This document shows, piece after piece, positions 27,937 to 36,103 of a DNA stretch of 64,000 nt. The stretch comes from Rhodobacter sp. Har01. GTDB taxonomy: Bacteria; Pseudomonadota; Alphaproteobacteria; Rhodobacterales; Rhodobacteraceae. The translations under genes and the position numbers were made by a program. The stretch lies in contig NZ_JAJCTD010000002.1 of assembly GCF_020564565.1 (NCBI RefSeq), forward strand, positions 372,001 through 436,000. Direction: 5' to 3'. The notes under the pieces are model-generated. The model worked only from the letters and a program-made list of their open reading frames with translations. It made no database searches and was not told where the DNA came from. Numbering within the stretch: position 1 is the first letter of the stretch; the number at the start of each line of letters is the position of its first letter.

Positions 27937-27976
27937 CAGGTTCGATCCCCGTTCGGGCGGCCTGTCTTGCGCCGCC
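27935..27976 (+). promoter_or_regulatory. Possible alternative hairpins between leader peptide and ABC genes
   Basis: GACAGG (27935-27940) can pair with CCTGTC (27961-27966), enclosing a small CCC-GTTC-GGG hairpin. Alternatively GGCGG (27956-27960) can pair with CCGCC (27972-27976), using the first structure's closing strand as loop. The first hairpin overlaps the leader-peptide stop, so a ribosome there would disfavour it. No T-tract follows, so any control would be on translation or RNA stability. Confidence 0.35.
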
Positions 27977-28014
27977 GACCCTTTCCATGTTCGATGCTTT
28001 CCTGGAGCTTTCCG

Positions 28015-29865
28015 ATGTTCGCCTTCTTTGAAAACCTCGTGGACCCCTACGGTCCCTACGAGCAGACCGACACCCCGCCGCGCAAGCTGTGGCCCTTTCT
28101 GAAGGGTTACGTCCGGCCGTTCCGCAAGGTCTTTGCCGCGACGGCGGTGCTTTCGGTGGTGGCGGCTTTCGCCGATGTCGCGCTGCTGTGGTATCTGGGT
28201 CGGCTGATCGACCTGATGGCGGCCACCGGGCCGCAGCAGTTCGTCTCCGCGCACGGGGTTGAGGTGGCGATGGTGGCGCTGGCCGTTCTGGTGCTGCGGC
28301 CGCTGATCCTGGTGGGCAACGTGGCGCTCTTGCACAACACGATCCTGCCGAACTTCGGCACGATGATCCGCTGGCGCGCGCACCGCCATGTGATCCGCCA
28401 GCCGGTGGGCTGGTTCGAAAGCGATTTCGCTGGCCGGATCGCCAACCGGATCATGCAGACGCCCCCGGCGGCGGGCGACGCGGTGTTCCAGACCTTCGAC
28501 GCGATGGCCTTTGCCAGCGTGACGGTGGTCGGCGCCGGGATCATGCTGGCGCAGGCGGACCCGCGCCTGCTGCTGCCGCTGGTGGTGTGGTTCGTGCTTT
28601 ACATGGCGCTGGTGCGCTGGACGGTGCGGCGGGCGGGGCCGGCATCGAAGGCCAGTTCCGATGCGCGCTCGGCGGTGACGGGGCGGGTGGTGGATGCCTA
28701 TACCAACATCCACTCGGTCAAGCTGTTCGCCCACCACGGCCGCGAGCTGGACTATGCCCGCGAGGCGATCGAGCACGCGCGCAGCACCTTTGCCCGCGAG
28801 ATGCGGATCGTCACCAAGATGGATCTGGCGCTGACCATGCTGAACGGGATGCTGATCGTCTGGATCACCGCCTGGGCGGTCTGGCTCTGGGTGCAGGGCT
28901 CGGCCACGGCCGGAACCGTGGCGGCGGCGACGGCGCTGGTCTTGCGGCTGAACAACATGACCTACTGGATCATGTGGGCGTTCACGTCTCTGGTGCAGGC
29001 GCTGGGCGTGGTGCAGGAGGGGATGGAGACCATTGCCCAGCCGGTGACGCTGGTCGATGCGCCCGGCGCGAAGGCGCTGGACTTCCGCAAGGGGCTGATC
29101 GAGATCCAGGGCGTCAGCCATCACTATGGCCGCGGCTCGGGCGGGTTGCAGGACGTGGCGCTGACCATCCGGCCGGGCGAGAAGATCGGCCTTGTCGGGC
29201 GGTCGGGTGCCGGCAAGTCGACGCTGGTGAAGCTGATGCTGCGGTTCTACGACTGCGAGGCCGGGCGCATCCTGATCGACGGGCAGGACATCGCGCAGGT
29301 GACGCAAGACAGCCTGCGGCGGCAGATCGGGATGGTGCAGCAGGACAGCTCGCTGATGCACCGCTCGGTGCGGGACAACATCCTGTATGGCCGCCCCGAT
29401 GCGGGCGACGAGGCGATGATCGCGGCGGCACGGCAGGCCGAGGCGCATGAGTTCATCCTGACGCTGGAAGACCCCGAGGGCCGCAAGGGATACGACGCGC
29501 ATGTCGGCGAGCGGGGGGTCAAGCTGTCGGGCGGGCAACGGCAGCGGGTGGCGCTGGCGCGGGTGATCCTGAAGGACGCGCCGATCCTGATCCTGGACGA
29601 GGCGACCAGCGCCTTGGACAGCGAGGCCGAGGCGGCGATCCAGGCGGCGCTGTACGGGGTGATGAAGGGCAAGACGGTGATCGCCATCGCGCACCGGCTG
29701 TCGACCATCTCGGCGATGGACCGGATCGTGGTTCTGGACGGCGGGCATGTGGCCGAAGAAGGCTCTCACGCGGCGCTTTTGGCCCGCAATGGGCTGTATG
29801 CCCGGTTCTGGGCGCGCCAGTCGGGCGGGTTCCTGGGCGAAGATGCCGAGGAGGCGGCCGAGTGA
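28015..29865 (+). CDS. ABC exporter half-transporter (permease and ATPase), first of a pair
   Basis: A 616-residue fused transmembrane-ATPase exporter of the MsbA/MDR-like class. Residues about 35-330 hold six membrane segments; the nucleotide-binding domain has Walker A VGRSGAGKST (near 395-404), the Q-loop, the signature LSGGQRQR and Walker B ILILDEATSALDSEAE. ATG 28015 follows CTGGAG; upstream Met codons would extend into the leader. The stop overlaps the next gene's GTG by 4 bases, and the partner is the same length and class, so they probably form a heterodimer. The cargo is not evident. Confidence 0.9.
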   Translation: MFAFFENLVDPYGPYEQTDTPPRKLWPFLKGYVRPFRKVFAATAVLSVVAAFADVALLWYLGRLIDLMAATGPQQFVSAHGVEVAMVALAVLVLRPLILVGNVALLHNTILPNFGTMIRWRAHRHVIRQPVGWFESDFAGRIANRIMQTPPAAGDAVFQTFDAMAFASVTVVGAGIMLAQADPRLLLPLVVWFVLYMALVRWTVRRAGPASKASSDARSAVTGRVVDAYTNIHSVKLFAHHGRELDYAREAIEHARSTFAREMRIVTKMDLALTMLNGMLIVWITAWAVWLWVQGSATAGTVAAATALVLRLNNMTYWIMWAFTSLVQALGVVQEGMETIAQPVTLVDAPGAKALDFRKGLIEIQGVSHHYGRGSGGLQDVALTIRPGEKIGLVGRSGAGKSTLVKLMLRFYDCEAGRILIDGQDIAQVTQDSLRRQIGMVQQDSSLMHRSVRDNILYGRPDAGDEAMIAAARQAEAHEFILTLEDPEGRKGYDAHVGERGVKLSGGQRQRVALARVILKDAPILILDEATSALDSEAEAAIQAALYGVMKGKTVIAIAHRLSTISAMDRIVVLDGGHVAEEGSHAALLARNGLYARFWARQSGGFLGEDAEEAAE

Positions 29866-31712
29866 AACTGCTGGCCCGACTTGGCGACACGATCGACGCC
29901 TTCCGCCTTGCGGATGGCCCGCCGCCGCAACAACTGGGCGCGTTCCTTCGCTGGGGCCTGCGGGGCAGCTGGCCGATGCTGTGGGTGGCGGGCATCCTGT
30001 CATCGCTGGCGGGCGTGACCGAGGTGATCAGCGCGCTGATCCTGGGCTGGGTGGTTGATGCGGCGGTGACGTCGGACCCGGCCACCTTCCTGCCGGACCA
30101 CGGCGGGCTGATCCTGGCCTTCCTGCTGTTCTACCTGGTCTTGCGGCCGCTGGCCTTCGGGGTGTCTTCGGCGTCGAACAGCATTGTCATCGGGCCGAAC
30201 GTGCTGCCGCTGGTGCTGAGCCGGCTGCACCGCTGGACGCTCGGCCAGGATGTGACCTTCTTCGACAACGATTTCGCCGGCCGCATCGCGCAAAAGCAGA
30301 TGCAGGCGGCGCGGGCGGTGACCGATGTCGCGACCGAGGTCATCAACACGGTCTGCTTCGCGCTGGCCTCGGTCATCGGCTCGGCGGTGTTCCTGCTGGC
30401 GGTGGACGCGCGGGTGGCGCTGGCGCTGACGGTCTGGCTGGCGGTCTACATCGCGCTGATCCGGTATTTCCTGCCGCGGGTGCGGGTGAATTCGGCCGCA
30501 AGGGCCTCGGCCCGGGCGATGGTCTCGGGGCAGGTGGTGGACACGATCACCAACATCAAGACGGTGAAGCTGTTCGCCCATGCCTCGTTCGAGGACCGGG
30601 TGGCGCTGAGGGCGATGGAAGAGTTCCGCGCGGCCTCGCTGGAGTTCGGGGTGATTTCCACCTGGTTCCGGCTGGCGCTGATGACGGTGGCCGGGGTGCT
30701 GCCGGTGCTGCTGATCGGCGGCACGGTGCTCTTGTGGCAAAGCGGCGGGGCGACGGCGGGGGACATCGCGGCGGCCGGGGCCATCGCGCTGCGGATCGCG
30801 CAGATGTCGGGCTGGGTCAGCTTCACGCTGATGGGAATCTACACAAGCGTAGGCGAGGTCGAGGACGGGATGCGCACGCTGTCGGCGCCCTATGGGCTGG
30901 CCGATGCGCCCGATGCGCGGGAGCTGCCGCCGGTGCGGGGCGAGATCGGCTTTGACGGGGTCAGTTTCGCCTATGGCCGGCAGCGCGGCGGGGTGCAGGG
31001 AATTTCCCTGCACATCAAGGCGGGCGAGAAGATCGGCATCGTGGGCGCCAGCGGGGCGGGGAAATCGACGCTGGTGGCGCTGCTGTTGCGTCTCTATGAC
31101 GCCGAGGAGGGGCGGGTGACGGTGGATGGCCACGACGTGCGCGGCGTGACGCAGGAATCGCTGCGCCGGCAGATCGGGATGGTCACGCAGGACACCGCGA
31201 TGTTTAACCGCAGCGCGCGCGACAACATCGCCTATGGCCGGCCCGATGCCGGGCAGGACGAGATCGTGGCCGCGGCACAGGCGGCCGAGGCGGATGGCTT
31301 CGTGGCCGATCTGGCCGATTTCAAGGGCCGCACCGGGTATGACGCCTATCTGGGCGAGCGGGGCGTCAAGCTGTCGGGCGGTCAGCGGCAGCGGATCGCG
31401 CTGGCGCGGGCGTTCCTGAAGGACGCGCCGATCCTGGTGCTGGACGAGGCAACAAGTGCGCTGGACAGCGAGGTGGAGGCCAGCATTCAGGACGCGCTGG
31501 ACCGGGTGATGCAGGGCAAGACGGTGCTGGCGATCGCGCACCGGCTGTCCACCATCGCGGCGATGGACCGGATCGTGGTGCTGGACCAGGGCCGGATCGT
31601 GGAAGAGGGGCGGCACGCGGCGTTGCTGGCGAAGGGCGGGCTTTATGCGCGCTACTGGCAGCGGCAATCAGGCGGGTTCCTGGGCACCGATGAGGCGGAG
31701 GCGGCCGAGTGA
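29862..31712 (+). CDS. ABC exporter half-transporter, second of a pair
   Basis: Also 616 residues with the same plan: six membrane segments (about 35-325) and an ATPase domain with Walker A VGASGAGKST, signature LSGGQRQRIALARAF and Walker B ILVLDEATSALDSEVE. It starts with GTG in a GTGA overlap with the upstream gene and ends with the same type of overlap into the RNA methyltransferase gene. The two half-transporters share most NBD motifs but differ in their membrane parts, which fits an ancient tandem duplication. Both ATP sites look intact, so neither half is an obvious degenerate partner. Confidence 0.9.
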   Translation: MKLLARLGDTIDAFRLADGPPPQQLGAFLRWGLRGSWPMLWVAGILSSLAGVTEVISALILGWVVDAAVTSDPATFLPDHGGLILAFLLFYLVLRPLAFGVSSASNSIVIGPNVLPLVLSRLHRWTLGQDVTFFDNDFAGRIAQKQMQAARAVTDVATEVINTVCFALASVIGSAVFLLAVDARVALALTVWLAVYIALIRYFLPRVRVNSAARASARAMVSGQVVDTITNIKTVKLFAHASFEDRVALRAMEEFRAASLEFGVISTWFRLALMTVAGVLPVLLIGGTVLLWQSGGATAGDIAAAGAIALRIAQMSGWVSFTLMGIYTSVGEVEDGMRTLSAPYGLADAPDARELPPVRGEIGFDGVSFAYGRQRGGVQGISLHIKAGEKIGIVGASGAGKSTLVALLLRLYDAEEGRVTVDGHDVRGVTQESLRRQIGMVTQDTAMFNRSARDNIAYGRPDAGQDEIVAAAQAAEADGFVADLADFKGRTGYDAYLGERGVKLSGGQRQRIALARAFLKDAPILVLDEATSALDSEVEASIQDALDRVMQGKTVLAIAHRLSTIAAMDRIVVLDQGRIVEEGRHAALLAKGGLYARYWQRQSGGFLGTDEAEAAE

Positions 31713-32926
31713 GGATTGTCGTCGAGCGGCTGGGCCATCTGGGCGATGGCGTGGCGGCGGGGCCGGTCTATGCCGAAGGGCTGCTTCCGGGCGAGGAGGC
31801 CGAGGGCACGCTGGTCGGCGACCGGCTGCAAGGCGTTCGGATCGTCACGCCCAGCCCGGATCGGGTGCGGCCGCCCTGCGCCCATGCGCGAACCTGCGGC
31901 GGTTGCCAGTTGCAGCATGTGGCCGACGGGTTCCTGGCGGACTGGAAGCAAGGCGTGGTGGTGCAGGCGCTGGCGCAACAGGGGCTGGCGGCGCCGGTGC
32001 GTGGGCGGGTCGAGACCTCTCCGCCCGCGACACGGCGGCGGGCGACATTGTCGGGGCGGCGGACCAAGGGCGGCGTGCTGCTGGGCTTCCATGCCAAGGC
32101 CAGCGACATGGTCGTGCCGGTGCCGCAATGCCGGCTGCTGCACCCCGACCTGATGGCGGGGCTGCCGGCGTTTGAGGCGGTGGTTGCGCTGGGCGGCTCT
32201 CGCACTGGCGAAGTGCAGCTGACGGTGACGCGCAGCCTGACCGGGCTGGACGTGGCGGTGACCGGTGGAAAACCCGCGGATTCGGCTCTGTATATGGACC
32301 TGGCGCGGCTGGCCGAGCGGTTCGGCCTGGCCCGGCTGACCTGGGACGACGAGACGGTGGCCCTGCGGGCGGAACCGCAGGTGCAGGTGGGGCCGGCACG
32401 GGTGGCGCTGCCGCCGGGCGCCTTCCTGCAGGCGACCGAGGCCGGCGAGGCGGCGCTGGTGGCGGCGGTGACGGATGCGGTCGGGCCGGCGCGGCGGGTG
32501 GCCGACCTGTTCTGCGGGCTGGGGACGTTTGCCCTGCCTTTGGCCGCCACGGCCGAGGTGCGGGCGGTGGAAGGCGACGCGGCCCTGACGGCGGCGCTGG
32601 ACCGGGCGGCGCGGACCACGGCGGGCCTGAGGAAATTGACCGTTGAAACCCGCGACCTGTTCCGCCGGCCGCTGGAGCCGGATGAGCTGAAGGGCCTGGA
32701 CGCGGTCGTGATCGACCCGCCCCGCGCCGGGGCCGAGGCGCAGGCGGAACGGCTGGCGAAAAGCGCGGTGCCAGTGATCGCCATGGTGTCGTGCAACCCG
32801 GCCAGCTTTGCCCGCGACGCCCGCACGCTTGCGGATGGCGGCTATCGGCTGGACTGGGTGCAGGTGGTGGACCAGTTCCGCTGGTCGGTGCATGTGGAGT
32901 TGGCCGCCCGGTTTTCCCGCAAATAA
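31709..32926 (+). CDS. RumA/RlmD-type class I RNA (uracil-5-)methyltransferase
   Basis: A 405-residue protein of the TrmA/RlmC/RlmD family, which makes 5-methyluridine in RNA with SAM. It has an iron-sulfur cluster motif (Cys57, Cys63, Cys66 in CAHARTCGGCQ, and Cys141 in VPVPQC), a SAM-binding DLFCGLGTFALPLA, and the catalytic region VIDPPRAG and MVSCNPASFARD with the nucleophilic Cys. The N-terminal part is short, with only a reduced TRAM-like segment. GTG start overlaps the ABC gene stop by 4 bases. The exact rRNA position cannot be assigned. Confidence 0.9.
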   Translation: MRIVVERLGHLGDGVAAGPVYAEGLLPGEEAEGTLVGDRLQGVRIVTPSPDRVRPPCAHARTCGGCQLQHVADGFLADWKQGVVVQALAQQGLAAPVRGRVETSPPATRRRATLSGRRTKGGVLLGFHAKASDMVVPVPQCRLLHPDLMAGLPAFEAVVALGGSRTGEVQLTVTRSLTGLDVAVTGGKPADSALYMDLARLAERFGLARLTWDDETVALRAEPQVQVGPARVALPPGAFLQATEAGEAALVAAVTDAVGPARRVADLFCGLGTFALPLAATAEVRAVEGDAALTAALDRAARTTAGLRKLTVETRDLFRRPLEPDELKGLDAVVIDPPRAGAEAQAERLAKSAVPVIAMVSCNPASFARDARTLADGGYRLDWVQVVDQFRWSVHVELAARFSRK

Positions 32927-33018
32927 CGCATCCGTGAGTCGGCACTGGGGTGCGGTGGCTGGCGGGGCTGGCGCTTTTCGGCTATCACCGACGGAAAAAG
33001 AAACGTCGGAAGCGGGAC

Positions 33019-33510
33019 ATGCGGGCGCTCAGGGTCATTCTGGTTCTTCTGGTGGTGGTCGGGCTGGCGGGATGCAGCTCGAAGTTCAAGCGCTATTACG
33101 GGCCGGAAGTGACCTCGGTGCAGGTCCACAAGACCGAGCGCAAGATGTACCTGCTGCACAACGACAAGGTGCTGAAAAGCTACGATGTCGGCCTGGGCTT
33201 CGCGCCCGAGGGGCACAAGCAGTTCGAGGGCGATGGCAAGACGCCGGAAGGCACCTACACCATCAGCCACAAGAACCCGGGGTCCGATTTCCACCTGTCG
33301 TTGCGGGTGAGCTACCCGAATGACATTGACCGCGCCTATGCCAGCAGCATGGGCAAGGAGCCCGGCGGCGACATCTTCATCCACGGTGGCCCCAGACAGA
33401 GGGTCTCGCAGCGCGACTGGACGGCGGGTTGCATCGCCGTGACCGACCGGCAGATCGAGGTGATCTATTCGATGATCAAGCCTGGCACCCCGATCCACAT
33501 CCTGCCTTGA
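33019..33510 (+). CDS. L,D-transpeptidase-family lipoprotein (YkuD domain)
   Basis: A 163-residue envelope protein. The N-terminus MRALRVILVLLVVVGLAGC is a lipoprotein signal with lipobox LAGC. The YkuD domain follows, with GGDIFIHGGP (His122) and RDWTAGCIAVTD (Cys138, catalytic). Such enzymes form 3-3 peptidoglycan cross-links or attach proteins to the wall; some act as murein endopeptidases. The start ATG 33019 gives a clean signal peptide. A second YkuD protein with a different signal type lies 1.6 kb downstream, with a CAP-domain lipoprotein between. Confidence 0.9.
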   Translation: MRALRVILVLLVVVGLAGCSSKFKRYYGPEVTSVQVHKTERKMYLLHNDKVLKSYDVGLGFAPEGHKQFEGDGKTPEGTYTISHKNPGSDFHLSLRVSYPNDIDRAYASSMGKEPGGDIFIHGGPRQRVSQRDWTAGCIAVTDRQIEVIYSMIKPGTPIHILP

Positions 33511-33622
33511 CGGCGTGGGATGCCGCGCAGCGGGGCAAAGTCTCTTGCAGTTGCCGGGAAATCCAAGTCCTCTCGGCCGGCCGATCAGGTTTGGTCAGAT
33601 CGCAACGAAGTGGGAGCCAGCG

Positions 33623-34396
33623 ATGGACAACGCGGTAGCCGCCCGGCCGGGCTTTCGGCGCAACACCGGCCAGAGATACGGCGACTTTCTGGACGGGCTG
33701 CACCAGACGCATGCCTTCGACTGGTACATGGAGGTCGGTTGCCGCAGCGGCCGCACCTTCGCCCCGGTGCGCGGCAAGACCATTGCCGTGGACCCTTTCT
33801 TCAAGGTCGAGACCGATGTGATCGGCACCAAGCCGAGATTGCTGGTGTTTCAGGAAACCAGCGATGCTTTCTTCGAGTCCGGCTTCCTGAAGGCGGCCAA
33901 GATCAAGCTGTCCTATTCGTTCCTGGACGGGCTGCACCTGTTCGAGTTCCTGCTGCGCGATTTCCTGAATACCGAGGCCAACAGCGACCCCGATGGCGTG
34001 ATCGCGCTGCATGACTGCCTGCCGTTCAACGAGCGGATGCTGACCCGAGATCTGAAGAACCTGCCGCGCGGTCCCTGGACAGGAGACGTGTGGAAGATGA
34101 TCCCGATCCTGCGGCAGTACCGGCCCGACCTGAAGATCACCGCGCTGTCGTGCCGGCCGACCGGACTGATCCTGATTTCCGGGCTTGACCCCAAGAGCAC
34201 GGTCCTGAAGCGCAACTACGAGAAGATCGTGGCGGAATGGACCGAAGTCGATCTTGTCAGCTTTGGACTTGATCGCTTCTACGCCGGGTTCGAGCCGACC
34301 GACCCCGAGGGTTTCGCCGCCGAAGGATACCCGCTGTTCCAGAAAGTTGCGGTTGCGCCGGAAACGCTGGTCACGCCGGTGCGCGTCTCGAAATAG
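33623..34396 (+). CDS. Class I SAM-dependent methyltransferase-like protein
   Basis: A 257-residue soluble protein. YMEVGCRSGRTFAPVRGKTI near residue 36 looks like SAM motif I in the Methyltransf_24 style, followed by an acidic residue in AVDPFF, a FLDGLHLFEFLLRDF segment (the family's IDGxHxYExxxxD region) and VIALHDCLPF, where an HD pair is typical. This pattern is seen in methyltransferases next to glycosyl or polysaccharide genes, but no acceptor is evident here. ATG 33623 follows GGGAG. It sits alone between a transpeptidase and a CAP-domain gene. Confidence 0.7.
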   Translation: MDNAVAARPGFRRNTGQRYGDFLDGLHQTHAFDWYMEVGCRSGRTFAPVRGKTIAVDPFFKVETDVIGTKPRLLVFQETSDAFFESGFLKAAKIKLSYSFLDGLHLFEFLLRDFLNTEANSDPDGVIALHDCLPFNERMLTRDLKNLPRGPWTGDVWKMIPILRQYRPDLKITALSCRPTGLILISGLDPKSTVLKRNYEKIVAEWTEVDLVSFGLDRFYAGFEPTDPEGFAAEGYPLFQKVAVAPETLVTPVRVSK

Positions 34397-34412
34397 GCGA
34401 TTTGGGCCGGTC

Positions 34413-34928
34413 TCAGCCGCCGGTCAGCATTGTCCACCAGATCTTGCCGCTTGGCTCTTGATACCAGGCGAAGCCAAGGTCGCGGGCCGACGGGTCCATG
34501 ATGACAGTGCGGGTGTCGCCTTGCGCCATCCAGGCCGAAAGGGTTTCCAGCTCGGTCTGGTAGGTCTCTGAGATCAGCTCGCCCAGGAGGCGACCGCCGT
34601 AACCGACGCGCTGCACCCGCACCAGCGGCGACGACCCGTCCGAGCCGAAGTGCCAGGGCCGGTTCTGCACCGACATGTCGCGCGAATGCGTCTCGGCAGC
34701 GGCATTCAGCTGGGCGTTGAAGGCCACCGGCTGCAGGCCCTTGGCGGCGCGCAGCGTGTTCATGCCGTCAAGGAAACGGAACGGGATGTCCTGCGCCACG
34801 TCGGGCGTGATGCGATAGACGCGGGGCAGGGGCTTGCCGTCAGCGCCAAGCGGCACGTCGTTTGAGCCGGAGACGCAACCGGCCACCAGGAGTGCAGGAG
34901 CCAGCAGGACGATGGCGCGTCTGTTCAT
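34413..34928 (-). CDS. CAP-domain (SCP/PR1-like) lipoprotein
   Basis: A 171-residue envelope protein. MNRRAIVLLAPALLVAGC is a lipoprotein signal with lipobox VAGC. The CAP domain starts near LDGMNTLRAAKGLQPVAFNAQLNAAAETHSRDM, with the conserved His-x-Ser region and RVQRVGYGGRLLGELIS, and ends with a WWTMLTGG-like strand. Bacterial CAP proteins are exported and often associated with peptidoglycan or calcium binding, but function is unclear. ATG 34928 gives the clean signal; it is divergent from the transpeptidase gene at 35105. Confidence 0.85.
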   Translation of the reverse strand: MNRRAIVLLAPALLVAGCVSGSNDVPLGADGKPLPRVYRITPDVAQDIPFRFLDGMNTLRAAKGLQPVAFNAQLNAAAETHSRDMSVQNRPWHFGSDGSSPLVRVQRVGYGGRLLGELISETYQTELETLSAWMAQGDTRTVIMDPSARDLGFAWYQEPSGKIWWTMLTGG

Positions 34929-35104
34929 GGGTCTCACCAGGATGATTTGGCCCCGCGGGGCGGCTTGCGCCTTCCCTTTAGCGAAAGCCGGTGTGACAGG
35001 CAAACCCAAGTCTGCGTGAACCTGCCTGCTGACGGGCGTTTGATTTGCGGCTTCCCGCCGGAGCGGATAGGTTGCCGTCAAATCCGACGACCGAGGAGCT
35101 TCCG

Positions 35105-35701
35105 ATGACAGCCGAAAGGCTTCCACGCCGTGCATTCCTGGGGGCCGCAGCCGCCCTTGGGGCCGGCCTGCTGACCGTTCCGGCGCGTGCCCAGGACGGC
35201 ACGACCGAGTTCACCCCGCCTGCCTCCAGCACCATCAGGAACAACGTCTCGAGTTTCCGGATGCTGCAATGGCAAGAGTATTTCGACAGCACCCGCAACG
35301 GTGCGATCCTGATCGACATCACCTCGCGGGCGCTGCATTTCTGGTCGGAAGACCAGTCGATCTACCGGCTTTACCCGACTTCGGTGCCGCTGTCGGAAGA
35401 CCTGACCCGCCGCGGCCGCACCGAGGTGGTGCAGAAGGTGGTGAACCCGCCGTGGCGACCGACCCCGGCGATGAAAGAGCGCAATCCCGATTGGCCGGAT
35501 CAGGTTCTGGGCGGCGCGCCGGACAATCCCCTGGGCACCCGCGCGATGTACCTGAGCTGGACCTACTACCGAATCCACGGCACCCACGACACCCGCAAGA
35601 TCGGTCGCAAATCGTCGAACGGCTGCATCGGATTGTACAACGAGCATGTCGAAGAGCTGTTCGAGATGGCGCAAATCGGCACGCAGGTGTTGCTTATTTG
35701 A
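35105..35701 (+). CDS. L,D-transpeptidase with Tat signal (YkuD domain)
   Basis: A 198-residue protein with a twin-arginine signal (RRAFLGAAAALGAGLLTVPARA), so it is folded before export to the periplasm. The YkuD domain has the motif IHGTHDTRKIG (His158) and KSSNGCIGLYNEH (Cys174, catalytic). ATG 35105 is set by GAGGAG six bases upstream. It would cross-link peptidoglycan 3-3 or anchor outer-membrane proteins. It differs from the lipoprotein transpeptidase at 33019 in export route and sequence, so the two are probably not redundant copies. Confidence 0.9.
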   Translation: MTAERLPRRAFLGAAAALGAGLLTVPARAQDGTTEFTPPASSTIRNNVSSFRMLQWQEYFDSTRNGAILIDITSRALHFWSEDQSIYRLYPTSVPLSEDLTRRGRTEVVQKVVNPPWRPTPAMKERNPDWPDQVLGGAPDNPLGTRAMYLSWTYYRIHGTHDTRKIGRKSSNGCIGLYNEHVEELFEMAQIGTQVLLI

Positions 35702-35741
35702 CAAACTGAACGCCGGCAAGGACGCGGGCGCGCAACCCCGA

Positions 35742-35770
35742 TTGCAAATTCCCGAAGTGCCTGCTTAGAC
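35742..35770 (+). promoter_or_regulatory. Possible promoter of the 59-residue protein gene
   Basis: TTGCAA (35742-35747) and TTAGAC (35765-35770) are spaced 17 bases, about 75 bases before the small gene at 35846. The -10 is imperfect. Confidence 0.3.
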
Positions 35771-35845
35771 GGGCCTACGAGGAAAAACTTGGGTGCATGC
35801 CGTCGCCTCTGCAATTCCGACGGCGTGCCGTAACTGGAGGCTAAC

Positions 35846-36025
35846 ATGAAGAAACTCGCGCTCGCTGCCGCGCTTTCGGTCGCTGCCACCACGTCCTTTG
35901 CGGGCGGTATGGCCGAGCCGGTGATGGAACCGGAAGTCGTCAAGGCTGAGACCTCGTCGTCGGCCGGCGGCATCATTGTTCCGCTGCTGCTGCTCGTGCT
36001 GCTCGCGGCTGTCGTTTCGAACTGA
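35846..36025 (+). CDS. Small exported/membrane protein of unknown function (59 residues)
   Basis: ATG 35846 follows TGGAGG and opens a 59-residue frame: signal-like MKKLALAAALSVAATTSFAGG, a short acidic-proline linker AEPVMEPEVVKAETSSSAGG, and a C-terminal membrane segment IIVPLLLLVLLAAVVSN. The layout (signal, AGG, Pro-Val, Glu-Pro-Glu-Val-Val, Ser run, Gly, hydrophobic helix) is the same as in the three tandem proteins at 46912-48087, so it looks like a distant member of that family. A strong intrinsic terminator follows 20 bases later, so it is a single-gene transcript. Confidence 0.8.
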   Translation: MKKLALAAALSVAATTSFAGGMAEPVMEPEVVKAETSSSAGGIIVPLLLLVLLAAVVSN

Positions 36026-36044
36026 TTTCGGCCTGGCCGAAGAA

Positions 36045-36073
36045 AAGGCGGCAGCTCGGCTGCCGCCTTTTTT
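36045..36073 (+). terminator. Intrinsic terminator after the 59-residue protein gene
   Basis: AAGGCGGCAGC (36045-36055) pairs perfectly with GCTGCCGCCTT (36059-36069) across TCG, followed by six T (36068-36073). It is the clearest Rho-independent terminator in the window and may also serve convergent hemH. Confidence 0.92.
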
Positions 36074-36103
36074 CATTGTGTCGTCTTGTGCCGCGCGGGG
36101 GGC

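Noticed and set aside
27935..27966. GGTTCGATCCC string resembling a tRNA T-arm.
   Set aside because: No matching acceptor strand, D-arm or anticodon arm lies upstream at the right distance, no CCA end follows, and the T-stem would have a mismatch. It is better read as part of the leader hairpins.
27193..30003. Very long minus-strand open frame across the CCA enzyme and the first ABC gene.
   Set aside because: Same reason: a high-GC shadow of two clear plus-strand genes, with His/Arg/Gly-rich composition and no domain.
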